The translations under genes were made by a program, and so were the position numbers. Of a stretch of DNA of 64,000 nt, positions 24,937-33,362 are shown piece after piece. The stretch is from Gordonia alkaliphila. GTDB lineage: Bacteria; Actinomycetota; Actinomycetes; Mycobacteriales; Mycobacteriaceae. How positions within the stretch are numbered: the stretch's first letter is position 1; each line of letters starts with the position of its first letter. The stretch covers positions 124,001 through 188,000 of the forward strand of contig NZ_JALKBW010000002.1 of assembly GCF_023017165.1 (NCBI RefSeq), written 5' to 3'. The notes below the pieces were generated by a model, which saw only the letters and a program-made list of their open reading frames with translations, was not told the origin of the DNA and did not search any database.

Positions 24937-25017
24937 CGGCTGAGTAGGCCCACCGCGCTCGTTGAGTATTCCGAGTCTGCGGCGGCCGCTCGTTCTGACC
25001 CTTCTGGGTCGCCGTCA
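24934..25017 (+). promoter_or_regulatory. Possible attenuator hairpins in the ABC-F leader
   Basis: TGACGGC (24934-24940), overlapping the leader stop, pairs with GCCGTCA (25011-25017). Inside, GACCC-TTCT-GGGTC (24997-25010) forms a hairpin. Alternative pairing governed by a stalled ribosome is possible. No U-tract is present. Confidence 0.35.
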
Positions 25018-25073
25018 GTTGCGTACCTATCTGCCTGTTCGTGGCCGGTGGTGCGTCGTCTCGAAGGACTTCA

Positions 25074-26729
25074 ATGCTCACCCCGACAAACCGTCATCCG
25101 GCGCGCCAGCGCGCGCAGCTCATCGCTTCCGACGTGTCTTTAATGCGCGGAGCCACGCCCGTTCTCCATCATGTCGACCTCACCCTCACTTTCTCATCGC
25201 GTGTCGCGATCGTGGGCGAGAACGGGCGGGGGAAATCGACGCTCCTGCAGGTGCTCGCTGGCGTCCTGGCCCCGGACTCCGGAACAGTCCAGTGCATCGG
25301 CACGATCGGTGTTGCCGAGCAAGAGATGACCGCCACTGACAGTCGAACTGTTGGACAGGCGGTCACGGAGGCGATCGCCGAACCTCTGGCCGCGTTGGAG
25401 GCACTCGACGCCGCCGCTCTCGCTCTCGCGGACAACACGGACCGGGCGGAGGAGCAGTACGCGGCCGCGTTGGAACATGCCGAAGCGCTCGATGCGTGGG
25501 ATGCCGAACGGCGCGTGCAGATCGCGCTCGAAGCGCTCGACGCGGAGACGGACACGACCAGGCTTCTCGCAGACCTCTCGGTGGGACAGCGTTATCGGGT
25601 ACGGCTGGCGTGCCTTCTGGGCGCCGATCACGACTTTCTCCTGCTTGATGAGCCCACCAACCACCTCGACCGAAGCGGGCTCGGGTTCTTGGCCACGCAG
25701 CTCCGAGCGCGGAGCGGGGGTGTTGTCGTCGTCAGCCACGATCGTGCGCTGCTGTCCGACATCGCGGAGACCATCGTCGACCTCGACCCGACGCCGGACG
25801 ATCGGCCGCGCGTGTACGGGAATGGCTATGCCGGCTACCGGGAGGGGCGCCTGGCCGAGCGGGAACGCTGGGAACAGGACTACGACCGCCAGCAGGCCGA
25901 GCATGCTCGACTGCAGGACAGTCTCAGCGCCGCGCAGAACCGATTGGTCTCGGGATGGAGACCAGAGAAGGGCACCAACAAGCATGGGCGCGCCACCCGG
26001 GCCAGCGGGCTCGTGCAGAACGTGCACCGACGCCAGGAAGCACTGGAAGCCCACGCCGTCACCGTGCCGGAACCGCCTCAGCTCTTCCGGTTCCCCGACC
26101 TCCCCACACGCACTGGGGCGGTTCTCCTCAGCGTCGATCAGGTCAGCGTCGCTGGGCGGTTGACCCGGCCAGTGTCGTTCTCACTCTCCCACCGCGGCCG
26201 TCTCGTCGTGACCGGCCCGAACGGTGCCGGCAAGTCCACACTGCTGAGCGTGGTCGGCGGTGAGCTGGCGCCGGACACGGGAGCGGTTCGAACGCCTCGG
26301 AGCACGCGCTTGGGCTTTCTCCATCAGGAGACGACCCTGCCGCCTGAGCGGAGAGCGAGCGAGGTGTACGCCACGCACGTCGGCGCGCTGGTGTCCGAAG
26401 GCACTTTGCTGGAGTCGGATGCGATCGGGCTCTCTCAGCTTGGTCTGCTGCGCCCGCGCGAGGCGGGCAAACGAGTGGGTGAGCTCTCGATGGGGCAGCA
26501 GCGCCGGCTCGATCTGGCGCTCGTGCTCGCGATGCGCCCGCATGTGCTGCTCCTGGACGAACCCACCAACCACCTTTCCATCGCGCTCGTTGACGAACTC
26601 ACCGACGCGCTCGGAGCAACCACGGCGGCGGTCGTCCTGTCAACGCACGATCGGCAGCTGCTCCGTGACGTTGACGAATGGCCGAGCCTCGAACTGACTT
26701 CGATGGTCGAAGGCGAGGCCCTGGTATGA
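25074..26729 (+). CDS. ABC-F ATPase, probable antibiotic-resistance (ribosome protection) protein
   Basis: The ATG at 25074 follows GAAGGACTTCA. The product has 551 residues, two ABC ATPase domains and no membrane segments. Domain 1 has Walker A GENGRGKST (48-56), signature LSVGQ and Walker B LLLDEPTNHLD. Domain 2 has GPNGAGKST near 380, signature LSMGQQ and LLLDEPTNHLS. The linker between them is long, charged and basic, as in ARE-type ABC-F proteins that displace macrolides, lincosamides or pleuromutilins from the ribosome. The drug cannot be told from sequence alone. Its partner MFS gene overlaps its stop (ATGA), and both sit inside a transposon, supporting a resistance role. Confidence 0.85.
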   Translation: MLTPTNRHPARQRAQLIASDVSLMRGATPVLHHVDLTLTFSSRVAIVGENGRGKSTLLQVLAGVLAPDSGTVQCIGTIGVAEQEMTATDSRTVGQAVTEAIAEPLAALEALDAAALALADNTDRAEEQYAAALEHAEALDAWDAERRVQIALEALDAETDTTRLLADLSVGQRYRVRLACLLGADHDFLLLDEPTNHLDRSGLGFLATQLRARSGGVVVVSHDRALLSDIAETIVDLDPTPDDRPRVYGNGYAGYREGRLAERERWEQDYDRQQAEHARLQDSLSAAQNRLVSGWRPEKGTNKHGRATRASGLVQNVHRRQEALEAHAVTVPEPPQLFRFPDLPTRTGAVLLSVDQVSVAGRLTRPVSFSLSHRGRLVVTGPNGAGKSTLLSVVGGELAPDTGAVRTPRSTRLGFLHQETTLPPERRASEVYATHVGALVSEGTLLESDAIGLSQLGLLRPREAGKRVGELSMGQQRRLDLALVLAMRPHVLLLDEPTNHLSIALVDELTDALGATTAAVVLSTHDRQLLRDVDEWPSLELTSMVEGEALV

Positions 26730-27994
26730 GCGAAATGAACCTCAACCGGATACGTGCCCTGCGGCCACTGGCTTCGCGGGACTATCGCCTCCTGTTCGCC
26801 GCGGTCGGCATCGAGGTCTTCGGCACCGGGATGTGGACCATCGTGATGGTCTTCCAAGTGCTCGCGCTCGATGACAGCCCGCTCGCGCTCTCAGCGGTCG
26901 CAACAGGGATGAGCTTGGGCCTGTTCACCTTCTCGATCCTTGGTGGCGTTGTCGCCGATCGGTTCTCCAAACGCCGCATCATCATCACCGTGCAGGGATG
27001 CACCGCGGCTGTGATGATCGTGGTGGCAGTCCTGTCCCTCACCGAGAAGATCGAACTGTGTCACGTCGGCGTTGCCTCATTCGCGATGGGCGCAGGAAGC
27101 GCGTTCTTCTACCCCGCCTACAGCGCGTATTTACCTCAGGTGCTTCCGCCTGAGCAGCTCCTCGCAGCGAACGGGCTCGAAGGCGCTCTCCGCCCCTCAT
27201 TGGGGCAGGGCCTCGGTCCCGCCCTCGGCGGAGTCATCGTCGGCATATTCTTCCCCGCCATCGGGGCCGTCATCGTCGCAGCCTCGTACGCAATCGCGTT
27301 CATCCTCACCCTGTTCCTCAGCCGACGCGACGAGCCGACCACGGCCACGTCTCCGGAGCAGCACACGAGCGTGTGGGGCGACCTTCGAGCAGGCGTGAAC
27401 TATGTGGTTCACACCCGCTGGTTGCTCTGGACCCTGATTTTCGGATCCTCGCTCGCTCTCATCATCCAGGGACCGATCGAAGTGCTGCTGCCCTTCATCA
27501 CTCGCGACAGGTTCGAGGACGCCGAATCCACGTTCGGCTTCCTTCTCGCCGCATTCGGCATCGGTGGGGCTATCGGCTCACTCGTTGTGTCGTCGCTGAA
27601 ACTCCCGCGTCGCTACCTCACGTTCATGATCGCCTGTTGGGGCGGCGGAACCCTCCCCCTCGCGGTCATCGGCGTCGCCGACAATCTGATCCTGATGCTC
27701 GCAGCCCTGTTCATCGTCGGCGCAGCGACCGGAGCCGGTGTCGTCATCTGGGGAACCCTGCTGCAACGCTTGGTGCCGCTCGACATGATCGGCCGAGTCG
27801 CGAGCCTCGACTTCTTCGTCTCGATAACCTTCATGCCGGTCTCGATCGCGGTCGCAGGACCGCTCTCGCTGCTCGTACCCATCCCGGTGATTTTCACCAT
27901 CGCCGGCATCGCTCCACCCGTACTTGCGCTGATCGCGTTGCTGGCAGGACGTATGCGCGAAAGCGAGATAGAACGCCTTCTGGACGAACGGTGA
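26726..27994 (+). CDS. MFS transporter, probable drug efflux (Mef-like)
   Basis: The ATG overlaps the ABC-F stop (ATGA). The product has 422 residues with about 12 hydrophobic helices and the MFS motif A region GGVVADRFSKRRIII between helices 2 and 3. The pattern SRDYRLLFAA at the start and LEGALRPSLGQGLGPALGGV in the middle is typical of the Mef/MFS_3 group, many of which export macrolides. Coupling with an ABC-F protein recalls mef-msr pairs. The gene ends 15 bases before the transposase start, so it is the passenger immediately inside the IS. Confidence 0.85.
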   Translation: MSEMNLNRIRALRPLASRDYRLLFAAVGIEVFGTGMWTIVMVFQVLALDDSPLALSAVATGMSLGLFTFSILGGVVADRFSKRRIIITVQGCTAAVMIVVAVLSLTEKIELCHVGVASFAMGAGSAFFYPAYSAYLPQVLPPEQLLAANGLEGALRPSLGQGLGPALGGVIVGIFFPAIGAVIVAASYAIAFILTLFLSRRDEPTTATSPEQHTSVWGDLRAGVNYVVHTRWLLWTLIFGSSLALIIQGPIEVLLPFITRDRFEDAESTFGFLLAAFGIGGAIGSLVVSSLKLPRRYLTFMIACWGGGTLPLAVIGVADNLILMLAALFIVGAATGAGVVIWGTLLQRLVPLDMIGRVASLDFFVSITFMPVSIAVAGPLSLLVPIPVIFTIAGIAPPVLALIALLAGRMRESEIERLLDER

Positions 27995-28009
27995 GACGCG
28001 ACTGTCGAC

Positions 28010-29344
28010 ATGCCCAACGCTTCCGTCCGGGCGGGCTTCACCTGCCCGGACTTGACCACATTCTGCCGACTCGACGAGCTTGACCTCGTCGTCACCGGCC
28101 AACGCCTCGAGCCCGGCCGAGCGGTGCTGGCCTGCCGGGTTCTCACATCGGACGAGTGGTGTCGGCGCTGCGGCGCCGAAGGGACTCCTCGTGACACCGT
28201 CGTCCGGCGTCTTGCACATGAGCCGCTGGGCTGGCGACCCACCGTCCTCGAGGTCGCGGTGCGTCGCTACCGCTGCATTGGCTGCGGGCACGTCTGGCGC
28301 CAAGACACTACCCGGGCGGCCGAGCCGCGGGCGAGGCTCTCGCGCCGCGGGCTGCGGTGGGCACTCGAAGCGCTGGTCGTGCAGCACCTGACGATCGCCC
28401 GGATCGCCGAGGCGCTCGACGTCGCGTGGGACACCGCCAACGACGCCGTTCTCGCCGAGGGCAAGCGTGTTCTTATCGATGACGAGCACCGTCTCAACGG
28501 TGTGAAGGTCGTCGGGGTCGACGAGCACGCCTGGAGGCACACCCGGCGCGGTGACAAGTACGTCACCGTGATTGTCGACCTCACTCCGGTCCGTGACGGC
28601 ACTGGGCCTGCGCGGCTGCTCGACATGGTCGAAGGCCGTTCCAAGCAGGCGTTCAAGACCTGGCTGACTGAGCGTGACGAGGCCTGGCGTGAGGGGATCG
28701 AGGTGATCGCGATGGACGGGTTCACCGGCTTCAAGACCGCTGCGGTTGAGGAACTCCCGGACGTAGTGACCGTGATGGATCCGTTCCACGTCACGCGCCT
28801 GGCTGGCGAGGCGCTCGATGAGTGTCGCCGCCGGGTGCAGCAGTCCATCCACGGCCACCGCGGCCGCAAGGACGACCCTCTCTACTCCGCACGGCGGACC
28901 CTGGCCACCGGCGCTGGCCTGCTCACCGACAAGCAGATCGACCGACTACAGCGACTGTTCGACCCCGCCATCCACGGCGATGCCCATGTCGAGGTCGAGG
29001 CGACCTGGGGCATCTACCAGCGCATGATCGCCGCCTACCGCCATGAAGACCGCCGCTGCGGCCGCCAGCTGATGACCGCGCTGATCGACTCCGTCAGCAC
29101 CGGCGTCCCGCCGGCCCTGGTCGAGGTCGCCAAACTCGGACGGACGTTGAAGAAGCGGGCCGACGACGTGCTCGCCTACTTCGACCGGCCCGGCACTAGC
29201 AACGGACCGACCGAGGCCATCAACGGACGACTCGAGCACCTCCGAGGCTCCGCACTCGGGTTCCGCAACCTCACCAATTACATCGCCAGGTCCCTGCTCG
29301 AGGCCGGCGGATTCAGACCACGACTACACCCTCGATTGGGATGA
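28010..29344 (+). CDS. ISL3-family transposase, intact
   Basis: The product has 444 residues. The N-terminal zinc finger is CRRCGAEGTPRD and YRCIGCGHVW. The DDE domain contains VVGVDEHAWRHTRRGDKYVT, VIAMDGFTGFKTA, DPFHVTRLAGEALDECR and GPTEAINGRLEHLRGSALGF with the catalytic Glu. The stop is within the right terminal repeat. It likely mobilises the whole 24509-29347 unit. It is distinct from the ISL3 pair at 40977 and 50090. Confidence 0.93.
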   Translation: MPNASVRAGFTCPDLTTFCRLDELDLVVTGQRLEPGRAVLACRVLTSDEWCRRCGAEGTPRDTVVRRLAHEPLGWRPTVLEVAVRRYRCIGCGHVWRQDTTRAAEPRARLSRRGLRWALEALVVQHLTIARIAEALDVAWDTANDAVLAEGKRVLIDDEHRLNGVKVVGVDEHAWRHTRRGDKYVTVIVDLTPVRDGTGPARLLDMVEGRSKQAFKTWLTERDEAWREGIEVIAMDGFTGFKTAAVEELPDVVTVMDPFHVTRLAGEALDECRRRVQQSIHGHRGRKDDPLYSARRTLATGAGLLTDKQIDRLQRLFDPAIHGDAHVEVEATWGIYQRMIAAYRHEDRRCGRQLMTALIDSVSTGVPPALVEVAKLGRTLKKRADDVLAYFDRPGTSNGPTEAINGRLEHLRGSALGFRNLTNYIARSLLEAGGFRPRLHPRLG

Positions 29345-29347
29345 GCC

Positions 29348-29435
29348 GGTTTACGTCGACGAACAAGACAACGTACGCTTGCGGCTGGCGGATCGGCGAA
29401 ACACATATACTGCTGCCGATCTGATTGGTGACTAG
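29348..29435 (+). pseudogene. 3' part of the interrupted MWLVYVD-family gene
   Basis: After the duplicated GGTTTACG it reads VYVDEQDNVRLRLADRRNTY followed by TAADLIGD and a TAG at 29433. Joined to 24469-24508 it gives a 39-residue protein. Its C-terminal half differs from the 57-residue relatives, so the family varies after the shared start. Confidence 0.75.
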
Positions 29436-29533
29436 AGTCGGAATGGTGCGGCGCGGTAGCACTGCCGTTTAACGGAAGTTTCCTAACCTGGCACCAAGTT
29501 CGTCCGCAGGTATCACTTAACGGAAGGCGAAGA

Positions 29534-29893
29534 ATGAGCTGGATAGATCGCAGTATCCTTGCGCGAGCACGCGAAGAGGCATTCGGAACAGCGGTGCCAA
29601 ATGCGATATCGCCCCCTATTCCGGAGGAAACTGTCGTACTCATGGACAGTAAGGGCGAGGTGCATACGACGCTGGCTTGCCCTGAGTTAATCAGCACTGG
29701 AGCGTGTTACCTCCCTGGCGAGTGGGAAGGCCTGTCACGGCAGCAAATCCAGCAGCTCGGTGGCCAGCGGATGTGCGAGCTGTGTAATAGCGATATGCCG
29801 CGCGAAAGCAGAAGTGTTGCGAGCGGAACAGTGGTCGCAGATAGCGTCACCACAATGCTGCGTGAACTGATCAGGAATGGCGAAATCGGATGA
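29534..29893 (+). CDS. Small hypothetical protein with Cys pairs
   Basis: The product has 119 residues after GGAAGGCGAAGA. Four Cys are seen (TLACPEL, TGACYLPG, RMCELCNS), which could bind zinc. Two TTTAACGG/CTTAACGG motifs precede it at 29467 and 29514. The next gene overlaps its stop. Unrecognised family. Confidence 0.65.
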   Translation: MSWIDRSILARAREEAFGTAVPNAISPPIPEETVVLMDSKGEVHTTLACPELISTGACYLPGEWEGLSRQQIQQLGGQRMCELCNSDMPRESRSVASGTVVADSVTTMLRELIRNGEIG

Positions 29894-30033
29894 GCGACTT
29901 CAATATTGTGGTGGAGCGGCACAACTGTGACGAATGGGCCGGTACGTACGGGGTGCTTGTCAGGGCTGCGATTGAAGACCTGCTGACAGACGGTCCATTG
30001 TCTGCTGAGCTGGTAATCGAGGGGGCAAGGTAG
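29890..30033 (+). CDS. Very small hypothetical protein
   Basis: The ATGA overlap with the preceding stop implies coupled translation. The product has 47 residues (MSDFNIVVERHNCDEWAGTY then VLVRAAIEDLLTDGPLSAEL), acidic. It is supported by the overlap and coherent composition only. Confidence 0.55.
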   Translation: MSDFNIVVERHNCDEWAGTYGVLVRAAIEDLLTDGPLSAELVIEGAR

Positions 30034-30169
30034 TCTCCGGTGATATCACCTCGATTGGCGGGACCTGCAGGATTGGTGCCGACATCGTCGATTTGAAAGG
30101 CATTCGGCGTCTTGCATTGCGAGAATCAGGTCCTATCGGGAATCGCAGAACAAATCGAAAGGACTCTAC

Positions 30170-30345
30170 GTGTCTGAAATCGTAGGTATATTCTCGTCGA
30201 TCGAAACGTCGAGGGGGTAGGCGCCTATTTCGACGATCTCGCTGAAGCAAAGAAGGTGGCCGCTGCTGGCGACTGCGCGTTAGTGGCCCACGTATTCGAG
30301 TATTCCGACCAAGAGCTGGTATGGACGCCTAATGGGGATCAGGGC
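30170..30345 (+). pseudogene. Frameshifted and truncated small gene
   Basis: A GTG at 30170 after GAAAGGACTCTAC encodes MSEIVGIF and then stops. From 30187, in another frame, a coherent sequence runs YILVDRNVEGVGAYFDDLAE and on to VFEYSDQELVWTPNG. The two together look like one gene with a frameshift near 30187. It is cut at about 30346, where the duplicated repeat module begins. Confidence 0.55.
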
Positions 30346-30487
30346 ACAGTGGGTGAAGGACTGGCGCGGCCCGTTCTACATCACTCTGACCGCCCCCGAC
30401 GGCACCACCGTCGACAACAGCTACGACGTCGCCGCCGCGTTGAGCGAGCCGGAGTGGCCCGCCGTGACCAGCCCGCGCGGCCGGTAG
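30346..30487 (+). pseudogene. Fragment of repeat-module gene 1
   Basis: The frame QWVKDWRGPFYITLTAPDG to TSPRGR and stop matches the C-terminal half of the protein at 22979-23302. The N-terminal half and start are missing. The junction at 30346 is a recombination point joining it to the frameshifted gene upstream. Confidence 0.75.
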
Positions 30488-30972
30488 CAGAAGGAACCCA
30501 TCATGGCCGAGAGCAGCACCTTGTTCGAATACTCCTGGGAAGGGGCGGGCCGCGACGAATGCTTCAGCTTCAACTCCCCGGTCGCCCGAGATGAACTGGT
30601 CGCCCGCATCCGCGACGCGCGGGAACGGGACGTCGACGTAACCGACTTCGACGACCTGGCCGCGGACCTCGCCGCCCAGGGAATCACGATCGTTCGACAC
30701 TTCAACCCCGAACCAGTCTGCATCTACGAGACCGAAACCGCACCAAGCTGACCGCCCCCCACACAGAGAGGAACCTGATGATCAACATCGCCACCCCCAG
30801 CTACTGGAACGACGACCTGCAGGCCATCGCCGACGGCGCGGAGGAAACCGGACACGTCATCACCGAACTCACCGACCGGCACCTGTACCTGAGCAACGGC
30901 CAAACATCGATCAGCGTGTTTCACTACGCCGGCAACAAGCTGGAGATGTTCGACAGTCCCACCACCACCGCG
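30349..30972 (+). repeat. Repeat module, copy B
   Basis: Matches 23162-23863, beginning CAGTGGGTGAAGGACTGG. The left junction cuts into a frameshifted gene, and the right junction is at the GCGGAG codon pair inside module gene 3. A spacer shorter by about 80 bases follows module gene 2. Confidence 0.75.
30503..30751 (+). CDS. Small hypothetical protein, second copy of repeat-module gene 2
   Basis: The product has 82 residues and differs at about ten positions from the copy at 23318-23566. The first ten residues and the ending ETAPS are retained. The intact reading frame after duplication suggests it is still under selection. Confidence 0.7.
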   Translation: MAESSTLFEYSWEGAGRDECFSFNSPVARDELVARIRDARERDVDVTDFDDLAADLAAQGITIVRHFNPEPVCIYETETAPS

Positions 30973-31023
30973 GAGGTTATCGACCTCATGCGCAAACACC
31001 CCGGTGTCTCAGTGCGTCGATGA
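30778..31023 (+). CDS. Small hypothetical protein, repeat-module gene 3 with altered C-terminus
   Basis: The product has 81 residues. The first 65 nearly equal those of 23664-24002 up to TTTAE. After that it ends in VIDLMRKHPGVSVRR instead of the longer C-module. It starts after AGAGAGGAACCTG. It illustrates module exchange at a fixed point. Confidence 0.65.
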   Translation: MINIATPSYWNDDLQAIADGAEETGHVITELTDRHLYLSNGQTSISVFHYAGNKLEMFDSPTTTAEVIDLMRKHPGVSVRR

Positions 31024-31199
31024 TCAGGTTGACCACCCCCCTCGCTGGGTGGCGTCGCCGAGGGGCGCCCCAGAGCTCCGGAACATGCAGATTCCCCGGA
31101 GCAATCGCCCCCCCGGGGACTAGACCGAACGAGACTGCAGGGTGCCCGGGCAGGTCCGACCCGGGCCGATGGCGCCGAGTCCGGGGAGCGTCCGTTCGC

Positions 31200-32060
31200 C
31201 TAGTTCGGGCCGGACCAGCGGAGCGCGTTGGCGAACATGTCCATGCAGCCTTGCCTCCATCGGCACTCGTAAATGCCGAGTTGGCTGCCGGAGCGGAGCC
31301 TGGTCATCGTGTACGCACGGTGGGCCGACCGTGGGAAGGTCACGACTCGGAACGGCTGGCCCTTGTTGTCGACGACAACGCTCTTGTTGTTGTCGAGGTG
31401 AAATCGTAGCCGGAAACGGGTGTCGGTGTTCTCCGGCGCGAAGAGCTTGGCTCGGAGTCCGACATACTCCGAATTCGTCAACGTCACGGTGTTGGTGGAC
31501 GTGTATGGATCTCCGAACATCTCCCGTTCGTCGATGCTGCGGGCCGTGGAATCGACACCTGATGTCAGATCGATGCCGAACTGGCCCTTGCGTTGATCTC
31601 CTTGCGGCCACAGATACATCACAGTCCCATCGGGGGCGGGCCTCTGGTCGAAGTCGATGTACTCGATCGAGGTGACCTTCACCGGTTCGCTGAACCCGCT
31701 TTTCAAGTCGAACGCCAACACTGTCGCGAAGTACTCGGTGTCGCGCTCCCCGTTCGGGCCCGCGGTTGCCGGCCGCGGCACTTTCAGCGCAACGTCGCTT
31801 CCCGGGAACCCGTAGTCGGACGCGGAGGGGCGAACAGTGAGGGTTTGGTCCGAAACCCAGGCCCCGAGCCCGTCCTCCCCGGGCAGAGACTGAACCTGAA
31901 CAGCCATCCGTTCAGGCCAGATCCAGGACTTGGCCGTCGCGATGACGTAAGTTCCGGTTCCCCAGACGAGTTGGGCCAGGAGGGTTGCGGTGCCGGCGAT
32001 CGCGATCGCAATCAGAGCGGCCTTCTTGGCGCTGCCTTGCTGGTCACTAGCCTCTGCCAT
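31200..32060 (-). CDS. Membrane-anchored hypothetical protein
   Basis: The ATG at 32060 follows TAGGAGCACG on the minus strand, with an extended -10 CTGCGATACT about 26 bases further up. The product has 286 residues: a short hydrophilic start, one hydrophobic helix (residues 13-40), then a 240-residue beta-rich exposed domain ending CRWRQGCMDMFANALRW. It is likely anchored in the membrane with the large domain outside. No family is recognised. Confidence 0.7.
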   Translation of the reverse strand: MAEASDQQGSAKKAALIAIAIAGTATLLAQLVWGTGTYVIATAKSWIWPERMAVQVQSLPGEDGLGAWVSDQTLTVRPSASDYGFPGSDVALKVPRPATAGPNGERDTEYFATVLAFDLKSGFSEPVKVTSIEYIDFDQRPAPDGTVMYLWPQGDQRKGQFGIDLTSGVDSTARSIDEREMFGDPYTSTNTVTLTNSEYVGLRAKLFAPENTDTRFRLRFHLDNNKSVVVDNKGQPFRVVTFPRSAHRAYTMTRLRSGSQLGIYECRWRQGCMDMFANALRWSGPN

Positions 32061-32309
32061 CGTGCTCCTATGCCCAAGGAAATTTCAGGCAGTATCGCAG
32101 CACCAGGACGGCCGCGATGGGTAAACCCGCATCTGCATCGAGCCACGTTCGCGTCGCCGGGTGGACACGCCACGCAAGGCGGAATGGGCAGGCCCGTCTT
32201 GGGGATCGATCCGCGTCGCTGTCGGGGGAGGTCTCTACGGTGAGTGCGGGGCACCGAACGCCCCAATCAGAGGCCCTGTCGCTGGGGCCAGATCGATAGG
32301 GGAACAACG

Positions 32310-32582
32310 ATGACGACCATGGTGTACCGCGCGGAGGCAGAGGTGGACAGCGCGACGTTCCTGCACAATGTCGCCGCCGCCGGCTACGCCGTTCGGGACC
32401 TCCACCAGGACGCCGAGGACATGCTCTTCGGGCTGATCGTCGAGTTCGACACCGACGCCGATCTGGATCAGCTCGTCGACATTGCCGCCAGCGTGGTCGA
32501 CGGACACATCCTGTGGCGGACCCTGCGTGAGGGGACGATCGCAGCAGACGCTAACGAATTGGGCGACTACGTCCGCGTTTAG
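32310..32582 (+). CDS. Small acidic hypothetical protein
   Basis: The ATG at 32310 follows TAGGGGAACAACG. The product has 90 residues, with an alternating beta/alpha pattern (MVYRAEAEVDSATFLHNVAA) and VDGHILWRTLREG. No recognised family. Confidence 0.6.
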   Translation: MTTMVYRAEAEVDSATFLHNVAAAGYAVRDLHQDAEDMLFGLIVEFDTDADLDQLVDIAASVVDGHILWRTLREGTIAADANELGDYVRV

Positions 32583-32612
32583 GGAGTAAGCCCTGCCCCC
32601 GGCGGGAGGGAC

Positions 32613-32957
32613 CTACAGGTCTGGGTGCCAACCAGACTTGGCGACCTCCTTGAACCGTTCGCGTAGTACTTCGATCGAGGTTCCGGTGACGGTGATGTCC
32701 GGACTGAACGTGGGACGTTCATCGACGGTGTAAGCCGACTCGAGAAACAGTTCGTGCCACCACGATTCGTCGTGCAGCGGTTGCCCTGACGAGTCGACAT
32801 CGATCTGATCGGGAACGAACAGCATGCTCGGACCTTCGCAGCACTCAGAGATCAAGGCAATGTCCTTCGGCCACAGCTCGCCGGGGAAATAGATCGCGCC
32901 GGGGTACTTGTCGTTCGACGAGGATCGGTACTGGAAGGGGATCACGGTGTAGGTCAT
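32613..32957 (-). CDS. Hypothetical protein, probably leaderless
   Basis: I chose the ATG at 32957 because the shared element's TACCGT box ends seven bases upstream and there is no ribosome site; the frame is open to 33131, but with poor composition. The product has 114 residues: MTYTVIPFQYRSSSNDKYPG, SECCEGPSMLFVPDQ and a C-terminal helix. No recognised family. Confidence 0.65.
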   Translation of the reverse strand: MTYTVIPFQYRSSSNDKYPGAIYFPGELWPKDIALISECCEGPSMLFVPDQIDVDSSGQPLHDESWWHELFLESAYTVDERPTFSPDITVTGTSIEVLRERFKEVAKSGWHPDL

Positions 32958-32964
32958 GGCCGGG

Positions 32965-32987
32965 ACGGTAACAATGCGCCCAGACAG
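32965..32987 (-). promoter_or_regulatory. Shared promoter-like element, minus strand, leaderless
   Basis: On the minus strand, CTGTCTGGGCG, six bases, TACCGT, ending seven bases before the ATG at 32957. It shows that the element works in both orientations relative to its neighbours. Confidence 0.65.
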
Positions 32988-33018
32988 CGTCCGGGGGACT
33001 GTTTGGTCGGCGCCTGCA

Positions 33019-33041
33019 TTGTCGGGCCGGTGTGCCATTCT
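33019..33041 (+). promoter_or_regulatory. Shared promoter-like element, variant
   Basis: TTGTCGGGCC, seven bases including TGTGC, CATTCT. It lies 101 bases upstream of the ATG at 33143. The flanking bases GTGCCATTCTGCTCGCAGCC resemble those of the copy at 60084. Confidence 0.5.
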
Positions 33042-33142
33042 GCTCGCAGCCGGGCCGAGGCACGGACGCCGTCGGGTGGTGCCTGGCCTGACGGGAGCGC
33101 ACCAACGCGCGCCCGGGGCGCCCAGACTCAAAGGGGAACAGC

Positions 33143-33352
33143 ATGATCGACAATCGGGTAGAGCCGCAGTACGACGTGACCGTTGGTACCACGCGCGTCT
33201 TCGCGGGAACCTGGGATGACTGTCGGCAACAGGTCGCGACGCTTCCAGATTCCTACAAGGGCGAGACCATCGAGATTCACCGGACTGGGCTCGTCATCGA
33301 CCGCATCGAGCGGAAGGTTCGCCAGCCGCGAGCAGGGGAGCTGCGCCTCTGA
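33143..33352 (+). CDS. Small hypothetical protein
   Basis: The product has 69 residues after AAAGGGGAACAGC. It is beta-rich, with YDVTVGTTRVFAGTWDDCRQ and IEIHRTGLVIDRIERKV. No recognised family. Confidence 0.6.
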   Translation: MIDNRVEPQYDVTVGTTRVFAGTWDDCRQQVATLPDSYKGETIEIHRTGLVIDRIERKVRQPRAGELRL

Positions 33353-33362
33353 GCGAGGGAGA

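Larger units (their letters stand above)
24509..29347 (+). mobile_element. ISL3-type transposon carrying ABC-F and MFS genes
   Basis: 4,839 bp. Both ends start GGCTCATCCCAATC, and 26 of the outer 27 bases match in inverted orientation. Direct 8-bp copies GGTTTACG flank it (24501-24508 and 29348-29355), the duplication length of ISL3-family elements. The right end carries an intact ISL3 transposase; the left end holds a decayed inverted remnant of the same gene's 3' end. Between them lie an ABC-F and an MFS gene. It therefore moved as one unit, like a compound transposon with one worn IS. Confidence 0.92.

Noticed and set aside
31020..31409. 129-residue plus-strand ORF after the module gene
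   Set aside because: It overlaps the well-supported minus-strand membrane protein and has low-quality composition.
32262..32291. Another copy of the shared element before the gene at 32310
   Set aside because: CTGTCGCTGGGGCC has an extra insertion and the box TAGGGG lacks the final T; spacing does not fit.
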